From Rhytidiadelphus loreus (lineage: Eukaryota; Streptophyta; Bryopsida; Hypnales; Hylocomiaceae), in contig OX344764.1 in NCBI GenBank assembly GCA_947034895.1, positions 14,570,001-14,634,000 of the forward strand: a stretch of 64,000 bases of DNA. Direction: 5' to 3'. The notes under the pieces are model-generated. The model was not told the origin of the DNA and did not search any database. It saw nothing but the letters and a program-made list of their open reading frames with translations. Made by a program: the position numbers and the translations under genes. Below, in pieces: positions 33,674-44,422 of this stretch (position 1 is its first letter; every line of letters begins with the position of its first letter).

Positions 33674-34867
33674 AGGCATGTCTTTTCTTTTACTTAATAA
33701 ATAATAGTTTTGGAAATCCACTCCATTTAAGCATGACTAGGCTAGTACAAGAATCAAGTAGATTTAGATGGATAAAAGATACAACCTTTAGAAATAGAGA
33801 GGCCTATTTTGTCTATCATAAAAAAATGAACTCTAGGGTGCTTAAAGGTTAATCTCTAAAAAACCCAGTTGTCATATTTTAGTATTTAGAGCCAAACTTC
33901 ATTTGGCTAAAGTTGCAAAAAATTGAAACTTCCATATATAAAGAGATTAGTGTGTATGATGGTGTTTTTGATGGTGTGTTTTCAACCCCATTTAGAACAC
34001 ATGCTCTTAACAAAATTTAAGTCATTGTGTAGTCATGTTTGACGTAGGACTAAAACAATAGTCTTTAAGCGAAAGTAGTGAATATATATATTATAGATAC
34101 AAAATACATGTATGGATGTATTTCTAATACTGCATATTCAGATATCTAAGTGCAATTGTGTCCAACCAATCATATTGTCTTGTTTGTCAAGATATATAGC
34201 ATTGAGATACACTACATTAATTTATCATATTAGTGTGTGACTCTAACTTTTTAAAGTTCCACTATTTCAAATTAATGTAGGTTAAGACAATACTATATAG
34301 TAAAAATATCCTCAAAACAATTTTTTTTTGTAATACCAATTGTGCACCCTCACTAATAAGAAAACCAATGTAGTGCCAAAAAATCAATGTCAAGTAGGTC
34401 TATAAAGTACCTCTTTAAGATTTGATTTACAATTTGAGGCTTCTGACTTCTTTGAAATATTTTGAAATATTTTTTTCTTAAAAGATAGATGAAATTGACA
34501 ACTAACACCCTCATAGAATTAGTTATGAATAAGGTCACTAAAAGCATCCACCTTGTGATATGTTCAACATTGGTATATCGACAAATGCAATTGATACATT
34601 GAAGAAAGCAAATTGTACCTTTGTGTTAGAGAACACTATTAGAGCCCCATCAGCTTATGAACCTCGTGCCTTTGGTTAGTGCCCCCTTAAGTGTTCACTA
34701 TTAAAGTGGATATCCCTCAAACCACCACTTTTTGCTATTGCACCTATTTATTATTATTAGATTGGTCAAATTTTCATATTTTCTTGTTGGCAAGTATTAG
34801 GAAGTTCCAACATATCAAAGAATGCGACATTTAGATCCCATATGCAAAAGTTAAGAATTGTCAATTT
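33674..34867. other. Intergenic DNA, no gene seen
   Basis: No coding region or paired repeat ends. GGTGCTTAAAGG followed by TTAA near 33839-33852 is another possible lone element end. Confidence 0.35.
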
Positions 34868-35440
34868 TTTTTGTGGTAGATGTCTTTAAAATTGTTTCTC
34901 ATAGTTACACATAGATTTTGAATATTTTTTTTGCTATTCATCTTTTGGCCTTGAAATTTGGCACACATGTTATCAACTTAGAGATGATCTTGTAGAAAAG
35001 AATTCATGTTAAAGTGACTATTTCTCAGCTCTAGGGAGGGTGTCAAAGTTGGTAGTAGTGAAATGTTTTTTCCAATTGTTTCTCACAACACATGTTGGTA
35101 GATTTTGAATATCTTTTTTTGTATTCATTTTCTTGACTTGAAATTTTGCACACATTTAATCCAACATAGAGATGGTCTCATACCAAAATTTTCATGGGCA
35201 AATTTTTTTCAATCCTTGGGAGGGTGTCAAAGTCAACAGCAATGAAATTTTTCTCACACCTATACATCTTGGTAGATTTCAAATATATTTTTTTGTGTAA
35301 ATCTTTTGGCCTCAAAATTTGGCACACATATTATAACAGAATTTTGATTCTATGACAAAAATTTCATGGTCAAAGAATAATTTTTCAGCCCTCAAAAGGG
35401 TGTCAAAGTTGGTAGTAGTGAAAGTTCTTTCCCTGGGAAT
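34868..35440 (+). repeat. Direct tandem repeat, about 180 bp unit
   Basis: About three direct copies of the unit that forms the inverted arrays at 5225-5935: gttggtagatttt-gaatatctttttttg, cttgaaattt(t/g)gcacacat, aattttcatgg, gggtgtcaaagt. The right flank (35389-35480) also matches 5895-5985, so the array and flank moved together. Confidence 0.7.
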
Positions 35441-35599
35441 ACAAATACGCCATTTTGATTGGTACCCTACTATACAAGCTAAACTCTAATCCATTGGATC
35501 CATTGACAATTGCTAAAGATTTTTGTAGTAAATTTTCACATACTCCAACATTTCATGGTATGTGTTGAATTCTTGGCTATTTTCAATTATTAGCTACTA

Positions 35600-38500
35600 A
35601 ATTGGGAGGTTGGACTTCATTTGTTGGACTCCCAAATTAATCTTTCTTCATTCTTCCATTGATTTGGAATTATCTCATCGATGATTTGACTATATTCCAT
35701 TCTACTTTCATGATTTTTTTTTTGTCAATTTTTGTTGCGCCTTGTTTTGTGCCTCCTTGAGGAATTAATTGCTAGGATTTTGTTGCAACAATATCTTTAC
35801 TAAGGACAATGTCGCTTTGAGTTGTTGAATTTCCTCTCTGTGTGCTTGTGCTTCAACAACTTTTTTTTCTAGATAGAATTTGCAAACCCTATTGATGGCT
35901 TCGGCGATCCAAATTGACCAACTTGCCACTCCTAGTGTTGGCTAGGGTGATTGTTCCAGTTGTCAATGATTCTTTGTTTTAGGTTTTTGTCCTCTAGAAA
36001 TTATATCTTAAACTTGAAAGGTTTATCATGCTCTTTGTAACTGTGTCACTTTCTAATTGTTATTGGAACAAGGAGGTGGTCAGAAAGAATGTTGTACCCA
36101 TCTAGAATCTGAATTTTGCCACCCCTATTTCTTGTCCATTCCCTTGCATGTACTTGGTCTAGTCTTGCAAATAGAAGCTTATTATCTTGTTTATTTGACC
36201 AAGTGTTAGGTGGTTTTGTGTGTTGAAATCATCACCAAGGCTTATATCTTCCAATCTTCCAAACTATGCTTCAAAATCAAATTGATGCATGTTTCTTTAT
36301 TCTCCCCTTTGATTAGTTTCTTGCTACCACTTTTATATAACTCATTCTCTACCATGTTTGAGTCTCCAACTATTGACCATAAGGATGTAGTAGAAGGTAG
36401 CGAGTTTATTTGATCCCAAAATGTCACTCTAGATATTTCTACAACAATTGGGGGCGATTTCCAACCCATCTAATTTGTAGATAATATATTGAGCTCTTCT
36501 TCTATTGGAGTATTGCTTTCAATTATTGTATAGCAAAGGCTAGTAGATACTATGATTCTTGTTCCTTTTCTATATAAGTTAATTAGTTTCAAGGTTTATT
36601 GCTATTCCATTCTATAATGCTTTTCCATGTTTCATTCCTAGTGCTCCTATAATTTTACATAAATCCTATTTCATTTTGTGCTCTTGAACAAAAATAAGAT
36701 TAAATTTAGGTGAGATGTCACTTACTTGGTTTTCAAAGCATCACCTTTTTAGTGGACCGTGGATTTTGTAGGAGAATCTACGAACGTTCCATGTTAGTAT
36801 GCTGATTGTCATATTATTCATTTAGAGAATTAGCAATGGCTCAATCTACTCCAAGGAAAGTGATAGTGTTTTACAATTTTTCATTAGATGTGGATCATAG
36901 ACTCTAAGGTATGGACTCCATCTAGTTGATTGAGTGGTGAAGCTCTAGGGAATTAGAATCACAACCATGAGAAGTTTTTTTACCTTGTTTGTTTTTTTAC
37001 TTCCAAATTATCAATCTTGAAAGAGGTGGATTTTTTGAGGGGTGCTTCTGTAGTATCTAAGTGGTCACCTTTGAAAAGATGAGATTCTTAAAGTGCAATA
37101 TATTGTACCAAGCAACTTGTGGGATCATCATTTGCAGCCAAGTAATGTTGTCTTCTATTCATTACATGAGTGCACATTCTATTGTTTGCCTTGGTGTAAT
37201 CCTAATAACTACATTGATTTGGATTTGATGGTTTGTTCGGTTGTTAGTTGGATTGCAACAAGCCTTCTCATTGTTCCTCTCTTGGGCATTGAACATGATA
37301 GGTGTGGAGGGTCAGTCTTGGCCTTTGTGTACTATTGCAACTAGAAGTAGGAGGAGACTTGTGACACAACTTCTTCTTGGATTGATCTCCTTTTTAGAGC
37401 TAGTCTATTAGAGGAGCCTTCTATGTTGCTAGTATTGTCTTTAGGCAATGTGTGAGAGACTAGCATATCATTTTTGTTAGTGTCAAATTGTACCTAATAG
37501 TGGTTAGCAAACATTTGCAAGGGGATCTAGCATCAATTTCCATTTTCCAATTAATGCTTGTCCACATTTATAAATCTGCTGCGATGGTCTATAATTGGTG
37601 GATAGACTCCTTGATGTAGAAAAAGTCATTGTCTATGGTATACTCCATTAGAGCAATCACGTGACATGTATGGAAACCATCTTAGTTAAGTACAAGATAC
37701 AAGATATCCCATTGCCAATTGGCTAGACATCTATTACCAAAGTCTACATTCTTTTCTAGTTCTATTTGCATTTGACTTTAGAAATTAACCCTTAATGTTT
37801 TGTTGGTTTGTTCTTTGCCTATGGGGAGAGAGATTTGGGTGCCTTGAAGCCCCCCATTTAGAAAGCTTAGGTATCTCTTGGTGCCACCACATTGTGTCAA
37901 AACTATAGGTGATAGTTGTAGGCGTTTTCAACAAAGTGTGGTGGTTGAAAATTGCAGTAGTTTCTAAATGGGCTCCTCTAGAATGCTAGTGGTTATTGTT
38001 CATTTTTTGTTTTGGGTAGGAACTTTTCTAGGGGGTAGGGGGGCAATTGGTTTTGAATGACCTTTCCCTAAGGTCCAACTATTTTTCACTATTCAGTCTA
38101 TTGAATTATAACTAAATTCATTTCCATGAATGGAAGATTTATCATTTTAGTTAATTTGTAGTGGTGGGGTTGGAGGACATTGGTGTCCTTGGATTGCTAC
38201 CTTTTGTGATTAGGCATTGCATGTAGTGTTCTGATAATAGTTTGTGTTGATGGCAATGATAGCTACAAGTTTACCTTGTCTTACTAATCATATCAAAATG
38301 CCTCTACTTTGTGTTACGGTGGATGTTTTGTTTTCCTTGTTGCTGCCCTATAGACTCTATTGTTTGTGTTCCTTGTTTTGGTAAATTGATCTACTATGGG
38401 TTATTCCATTTGGGTTTTGGGTTTTTTTTTGGCTTTGGCCTATTGTTTAGATTTTTTGGATTAGGGCAATTTTCTTCCACATGTACAAGCTCAAGGCATC

Positions 38501-39000
38501 CTAGGCATTGGAATGGGATGCCTTCATATTCTAGGAATATTTCTACTTCTCCTATTGATCTTGGGTAGGATGACGGATGAGGGGGGATTTCTGATTTTTT
38601 CCAATTAAGATGTAGACCTTTGGTATGGAAGACTTTTTGATGTAGTCTTCTTCATTTCTGCTTCACATTACTTCACCTATGACTTTGCTAATTTCACGTA
38701 GGGCTTTGTAGTAAACGTCATCTAGGAGTGGGAATTTAATCCATAGCGGGATTTTGATTCATTTGGATGACTTAGAATTAAATTGGGGTTGCCAAGGGTG
38801 GAGGTACAATTGGTATGTACCAAATGCTAGGGGACTTTTTGAAAGGCAGCAATAGCACCTTCTTCATGTGTGAAAGTGACGTTCTTTACTTAAAGCATTC
38901 AAATTATACTTATCATCATATTGGGTTCCATGAGATTAATATTGATCCATTCTTGTAGGTCTATACTAAAAGGGTATTTGGTGACAACAAAACCTATTAG
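35600..39000 (-). mobile_element. Decayed L1-like non-LTR retrotransposon
   Basis: On the minus strand, in order: a gag-like part with a zinc knuckle CLGCLELVHVEENC (C-x2-C-x4-H-x4-C, about 38467-38513) preceded by VEIFLEYEGIPFQ, as in plant LINE ORF1 proteins; then an AP-endonuclease domain starting ISILTWNVRRF (about 36780-36815), LIFVQEHK, WSIVGDSNMVE (about 36370), ARLDQVHAREW and SDHLLVPITI (about 36060-36095); then a charged helical linker (EKKVVEAQAHREEIQQLK, about 35830). Many stops and frameshifts interrupt it. No reverse transcriptase motif follows; the element stops at the tandem array near 35440. Boundaries are approximate. Confidence 0.75.
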
Positions 39001-40860
39001 GATTAAGTGGAAGAGAGCTCATGCTTCCTAGTCAAGCATTGCAATGGTGTTTGGAGATAGATTAGGGTGCGATTGATGTCCAAATGGAAATCGTGTGGTA
39101 CAAACAACCCTTGAGAATTTATCCAAATTGGAAGTCTGGATAGTTGCTATAGTTGTCTCTACAATGGAAAAACTTCCAGAAGTCACTAAGTAGCTAATTG
39201 ACTAAGAGGTGTCTAGAACAGAGGTTGCTTTTGTATTGAGGCCAACATTTTCAACACCAAGGTATGGTCAATTGCTCTTATTTACTTTCTCATTTCTATT
39301 ATTGAGTTCCTACGTGATTATGTAGTTTTGATTTGTTGTCTACGCATGCTATTAATCACCGTAGTACCTACAATAATAATAGGAAAAGAACAAAAAATAA
39401 TATAGAGTTACTATGTTACTACTCCCTTAATTCCCATTTGCCACCTACTAGCTGTTGTGCTTATGTATGTCTTGCTTGCTTGTCTAGATGCTCCTACTAA
39501 TCAATGTGTTGATGCCAAGGGGAGCTTGGATTAAGCCCTTGGGAGCAACTTCAGAGGTACCTTCTTCCTTGTCTTGCAACACTATTGCACCTCTCTTCCA
39601 AATGGTCTAGCTCTAATAGCCTACCTCAACACTAACCACCTTTTTCTACTTTCGCCAAAGCCAATGATGGCAATTTTAGTAAGCATAACGTTCAATATTC
39701 TTTAAAGAGGTTGCCTTTTCCTCTCTTGAACCCTCATCCACAAAATTCATCAACACATCATAGAGAATAAAGTAAGCTTTAGTACCAAGATAATGGCAAA
39801 AAATTTATGGTGTGTCCCATTTTCTTTTGCTAATCTTGGAGTCAAATCAACAAATATACAAATAAATGTAAAGATGGTTTGTCAAAAATCTATTGAGTCA
39901 AATACCAATATCATTTGACCATCTACCATCAATGAATTTTTTGATAGCAAGATGAACAGATTACATCATAAATATTTGTGGGAATTGAAGGTGGAGAGGT
40001 CATTTTCATAATGAAATCCATTGTCGATTATGAATCCTCAAAGGGTACGGAATACTTTAATTTGAAGATGAGAGCTTGACTGCTTATTATCAAAAGTTAA
40101 TTGTATTTAAAATAGAATTTTAGACCTTATTTGGGCATGGTAGAATAACTTTTTAAAAAAGCTTTGAACTAAAAAAGGTAGAAAATCAAGCTAAATTCCA
40201 CCTTCAAAAATTCGTTTGAGATTTCAAACTTCAATCAAAAGTTATGGGCAAATTTCAAAGATGTTTGAAAATGTCCCTTCCACCTCCTCTCTGAAATTTA
40301 TCCATAACTTTTGATTTGAGAATCAAAATCTCAAACAGATCTTTGGATATGAAATGAAACTTGATTTAACAACTATTTATAGATCAAATTTTTAGAAAAA
40401 AAATTCCATTATGCCTAAATGAGGTCTAAAAATCTACTTCCAACACAATTCTTACTTAAATTTTGAATTGACTATGAGCAATTGAGCTCCTACTAATTTA
40501 TATATTCCATATAGATTATTTTATCTTCTACCACCCCAGATGCATATAAAGAGTTTGTTTTCATAATTTAAAAACAAACAAATGAATGGTTGTTAAAGGA
40601 ACATAAGGTAAATGTTGAATTCATAGTTCTCAATGAATTGTATGTAGAATATTTTGAAGTTTTATTTTAAAATATTGAAGCTATGGTGCTTCAAATTGCA
40701 ATGGTCAAGTTGCTATCTGGATATGACATTGACAAGTGTCTAGTTGAATGCCACTTACACTCGTAACTACTTATCCGTAAGAAATATTCCACATCATATC
40801 ACGTGGGTGATAAAATGATGTGAAATATTTTACATCATTCCATTGGGAGAAAGGCAACCC
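39001..40860. other. Intergenic DNA, no gene supported
   Basis: May include the 5' part of the retrotransposon on the minus strand. No recognisable domain. 40170-40430 contains an imperfect inverted repeat (aaaaaagctttgaact...gaggtctaaa against ttagaccttatttgggcat), probably another fold-back remnant. Confidence 0.35.
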
Positions 40861-41269
40861 AATTGATTGCTATTGAATGTTATGAGGGCACGGTTTTTGA
40901 TGTACCCACCCACCTCAGTTGTCAAGCTTAATCAAACCAATGTGCCAATGATCATTGAGCTTTGGGAAGCAAGTGCCGTAGCATATATAGTAGACCAACA
41001 CAATTTTGTTCATTGCCCACTTTCGTCCAAAAAACATCCAAATCCATTCTTTTTTTTTGACAAAATTAGTGGAATAATGCCTGTAAGGAGCAACATGTCA
41101 ATCCTTTATTGGCGAGTACTTAACTCATAAATGATGCGGAGGACGTTTTTTCATGACAAAAAATCTCTCCATGTAGGACAGAAGTGCAACTATTCATCCT
41201 CCAAATTTTGTGTGAAAAGAGGAGGTTTCCTACAGTAGTTTGTCTTATGATGAGTATTCTTTCATTTTT
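40861..41269. mobile_element. Decayed element related to the TTAA MITE at 42541
   Basis: 41170-41260 matches the reverse complement of 42600-42720 (gtaggac-gaagtgcaactattcatcctc, then gg-ttcctacagtag against ctcctatagtac). 40990-41110 matches 31649-31760 on the other strand. No intact ends except the TTAA at 41270-41273 shared with the next element. Confidence 0.45.
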
Positions 41270-41273
41270 TTAA

Positions 41274-42160
41274 CCCCTAAATCCCCATTGTCCCCTCGGG
41301 GGACAATTTAAAATTTGGGCAGGTTCCTATGGGCTGAAATTTTACCCTAATTTCTTGAAACTTTTTTTGAAGATAGAAAAGCTGATAAGCTTTGTGGAAA
41401 TATAGTTTTTATTTCAATCGGTGCCCGGAAGCAAAAGTTCTACCACAAAAAGCCTAGAACTAAACTCGGTGGGTAGCACAAAAAATATTGCAGAAATTCA
41501 AAATAAATAATAATTTTTTTTCCCTCAAATATTATGTTTTTGTCTACATCTGAAGCTTTGATTCATTCCATTTTGATTAGTGATGTGAAAGTTATGAACA
41601 ATCTTCTTTGGGGGGCAATCTAAGCATTTTTTTGAAAAAATAACTTATAGGATTCATTTCAAAATGCAATTTTCAAACTTTTTTCAATTTTTTTTTTAAA
41701 GGTTAAGTTTTTTTGCTGGAACAATCTCACTGTTGGAATTATTGTATTTCAATTCCATCTAAGAGCTATTAACAATTTATTTTTTCTTTCAATCTTGACA
41801 ATTTTTTGAAATATGAAAATCAAGTTGTTATTTTTTGAAATTCTTTTCCTAAACTCCCAACTCAATTCTTCAACACAATAAATATTAAATTCAAATTCTA
41901 TAGTGCATATTTTTTCCACAAATAGCAATCGAAGTCATCTAACATTGTAGTCTAGTGTTCAAAGAAACTTGTTTTTTCAACTTTGAATGCTCATATTTCT
42001 AAATCAGTATGGTCAAACTTCATGAAATTTTTACCACATGGTCTAAAACAAGTAAAGTTTAAGATCCTATGGTTCAATTCCCATTTTTTTTTGGACAGAC
42101 GCAGTAGAAATGGCAGTTTTGAGTGGTTTTGACAAAAAAATGGCCTTGGGTCTTTTAGGG
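41274..42160. mobile_element. Complete TTAA-flanked TIR element, family A, 887 bp
   Basis: TTAA at 41270-41273 and 42161-42164. The left end is CCCCTAAATCCCCATTG; the right end read inward is CCCTAAAAGACCCAAGGCC. A perfect subterminal hairpin TTGTCCCC-tcg-GGGGACAA is at 41291-41309. The interior is collinear with 29827-30760. No transposase frame. Confidence 0.7.
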
Positions 42161-42183
42161 TTAAGCCAACCATTAGAAGAGTT

Positions 42184-42473
42184 TTGGAGCCACTAGGAGA
42201 CCTCGAGTTCTCTGACATTCCCGGATTGTGGGAATGTCGGAGAACCAGTAGTCCGACCTGGCACGAAGACTGCCAGATCGGATTGCAGTAATGAAATAAT
42301 TAATTAATTAATTTTAAATATTTAAATAAAAAAAATTAATATTATTTAAAAATTAATTTTAAATTTTAAATTTTTAAATTTTTTAAATTTTTATTTTTAT
42401 TTTTAAATCAGACTGTTCGGCCATGGTTCGCAGCATGGGGAACCATGGCCGGAAGGTCTCCCAGAGGTCTCAA
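42184..42473. mobile_element. Multi-hairpin fold-back element
   Basis: Imperfect terminal repeats TTGGAGCCACTAGGAGACCT and, from the other side, TTGAGACCTCTGGGAGACCT. Inside are three separate stem-loops: 42208-42244 (TTCTCTGACATTCCC with GGGAATGTCGGAGAA, 14 of 15 paired), 42252-42280 (CCGACCTGGCA with TGCCAGATCGG, one mismatch) and 42419-42450 (GGCCATGGTT with AACCATGGCC, perfect). An A/T-only block of about 110 bp separates the second and third hairpins. Non-coding. Confidence 0.7.
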
Positions 42474-42540
42474 TTCCTTTCTAATGAATTCACACAGTAC
42501 CCAAACATATGATTTCCACGGAGACTGGCTCCTCCTTTAA

Positions 42541-42762
42541 CCCTTGAACGTCAAAGAAGTGATGCTCAAAATCATCCTTTTGTATTACCGTGTGAATCAT
42601 TGGTCAAAGAAATAGTAAAAGCACCTATTGGAAGTCCAAGTACTATAGGAGATCTTTCCTTTCCAAACCCAATTCCAAGGATGAATAGTTGCACTTTCGT
42701 CCTACACTCAAAGATTCCTTGTCATCCATCGGATGTTTGACGTCCGTGTGGACGTTCAAGGG
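42541..42762. mobile_element. 222-bp TTAA-flanked MITE, CCCTTGAACGTC ends
   Basis: TTAA at 42537-42540 and 42763-42766. Perfect 12-bp terminal inverted repeats CCCTTGAACGTC. The right end extends into a small palindrome GACGTCCGTGTGGACGTTC-like. The interior is related to 41170-41260. Too small to encode anything. Confidence 0.7.
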
Positions 42763-42766
42763 TTAA

Positions 42767-44422
42767 GGGTTAAGGCGGTTATTGGTTGTTTATGGGACTT
42801 TTATGACTTCACTTTGTGAATGGTTTTGTAATTTTAAGGTAGACCACTTCAAGAATTCCCCAAAATTACAATTTTAATCGAAAAATTATAATTCAACTTG
42901 GGTTTGATCTGTGAAACAAGCACACACACGTGTGGGAAATATATGTGCCCCTCTTGGAGTTGCCCCCCAAGATATGCAGATTGCAAATCAAGGTGGTAAT
43001 AGGCTTGTCTACCTTTACTCAGGCATTCATGCGTTCTCATGGAATTCACCGAGGAGAAGTCGGAACGCACACATATTCATACCAGAATACTGTAGATCAC
43101 GTCCTCCCAAATGGATCTCATTAGATGTTCCAAATCCTGTTTGTGACCCTACTTAGCACGAGTGCACATGGCCCAAGTGTGCTAACTTAAGTTCATCGAT
43201 CACTCGAAACAATTCTAAAACTCTCAGGTGTAAACAACGAAAGCTTTACATAACATGGGTGGTGATGGATTCCCAAGGATTCAAACAAACAAACAAACAA
43301 AAGTAAAGCTTCACTTAAAACACCCTGAATGATGACTGTCCGGGAAGTCAAGATCAATTGCTTCTGCGTGGTATACCAGCGCCGGGCCAGGCAGCATTTA
43401 ATGACCTGTCGACCACCACCACCAAGAATCACAGTCGATTTCAAATATTAAACCCAGTCCCTGACCTCATGAAGCACACAGCATTGATATCCGACACGCT
43501 TGGGCACAGACACAAAACCTGCAAGTGCTGTTAGAAGGTTCCACGCGTAAAATAAAGTTAAGATAATGCTACAGTTGGTCTGTAGCTTTAATTGAATGAT
43601 TAACAGCGGTCACAAATGTGTCTAAATTTAGCAAAAAAACATCTGTCTACCAGGAGTTTGGTATAACTTGTGCATGTAAGCTATACCAGTGTACCGTACC
43701 ACAATATTGTTAACTTATATCTGAAATTCATTTCAGCATATTTTGCAGCATTTTTAACAACTCGTCCTAACTTAGTTAAGGAAATTACAGTCAGGACCCG
43801 CCACTGACTGGTTCCACTGCTCTGTCCCAGGAATTAATCTCACGCAACATGAATCTTAACACGTGATTAGTGGTGGGAGTCAGAGCAACGGAGAAGGTAC
43901 TGGAATCGTCAAAGACAATCAAATCCAAGCTACTGTAGTACAGACCGATTTGTACTCAACTTAAATACAGAATTACAGACTACCCTTAATCAGCATAAAC
44001 AATCTGCAAGCTCTACTAAGCTTAAGCTTACTCCATCGATCGCCGAAACTGCGGCTTCTTCTGTAGCTCAGACTTCATTAACTTTCGTAGTTTTCCTCGC
44101 ATGTCTGGGCACTTTCATAAGTACGCATTGTCGTACTGTAACCTTGAATTCCTTGAAATCACAGATTTAGTTGTCACTTAGTTTCAGTTGCGTGACTGAA
44201 ATCGATCTAGACATACACGAGTCTTAGTTTTCAGTTTTTTGAGCTCGAGCCAGCAGGGCAGTTGAGCTTCGCAATGTCGGCGCTCTGAAACACAGCAATG
44301 ATTAGTAGTAATTAGGTTGGTGACATGCAGGGTGCAGTTAGATGTAGTCCTCTCTGAGTTAAGTTAGAGCTCTAGCTAGAATATTAATCCAGTCTGTGAG
44401 CTGAAAGTTCGAAGGAGCTATC
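42767..44422 (+). promoter_or_regulatory. Intergenic DNA and upstream region of the b561 gene
   Basis: Short open frames at 42849-43156 and 43193-43444 show no recognisable domain. The last few hundred bases before 44423 should hold the leader and promoter of the DOMON-b561 gene. No confident TATA box was assigned. Confidence 0.35.

Noticed and set aside
36210..36413. Plus-strand 67-residue frame
   Set aside because: It is the reverse strand of the LINE endonuclease remnant, which has recognisable motifs on the minus strand.
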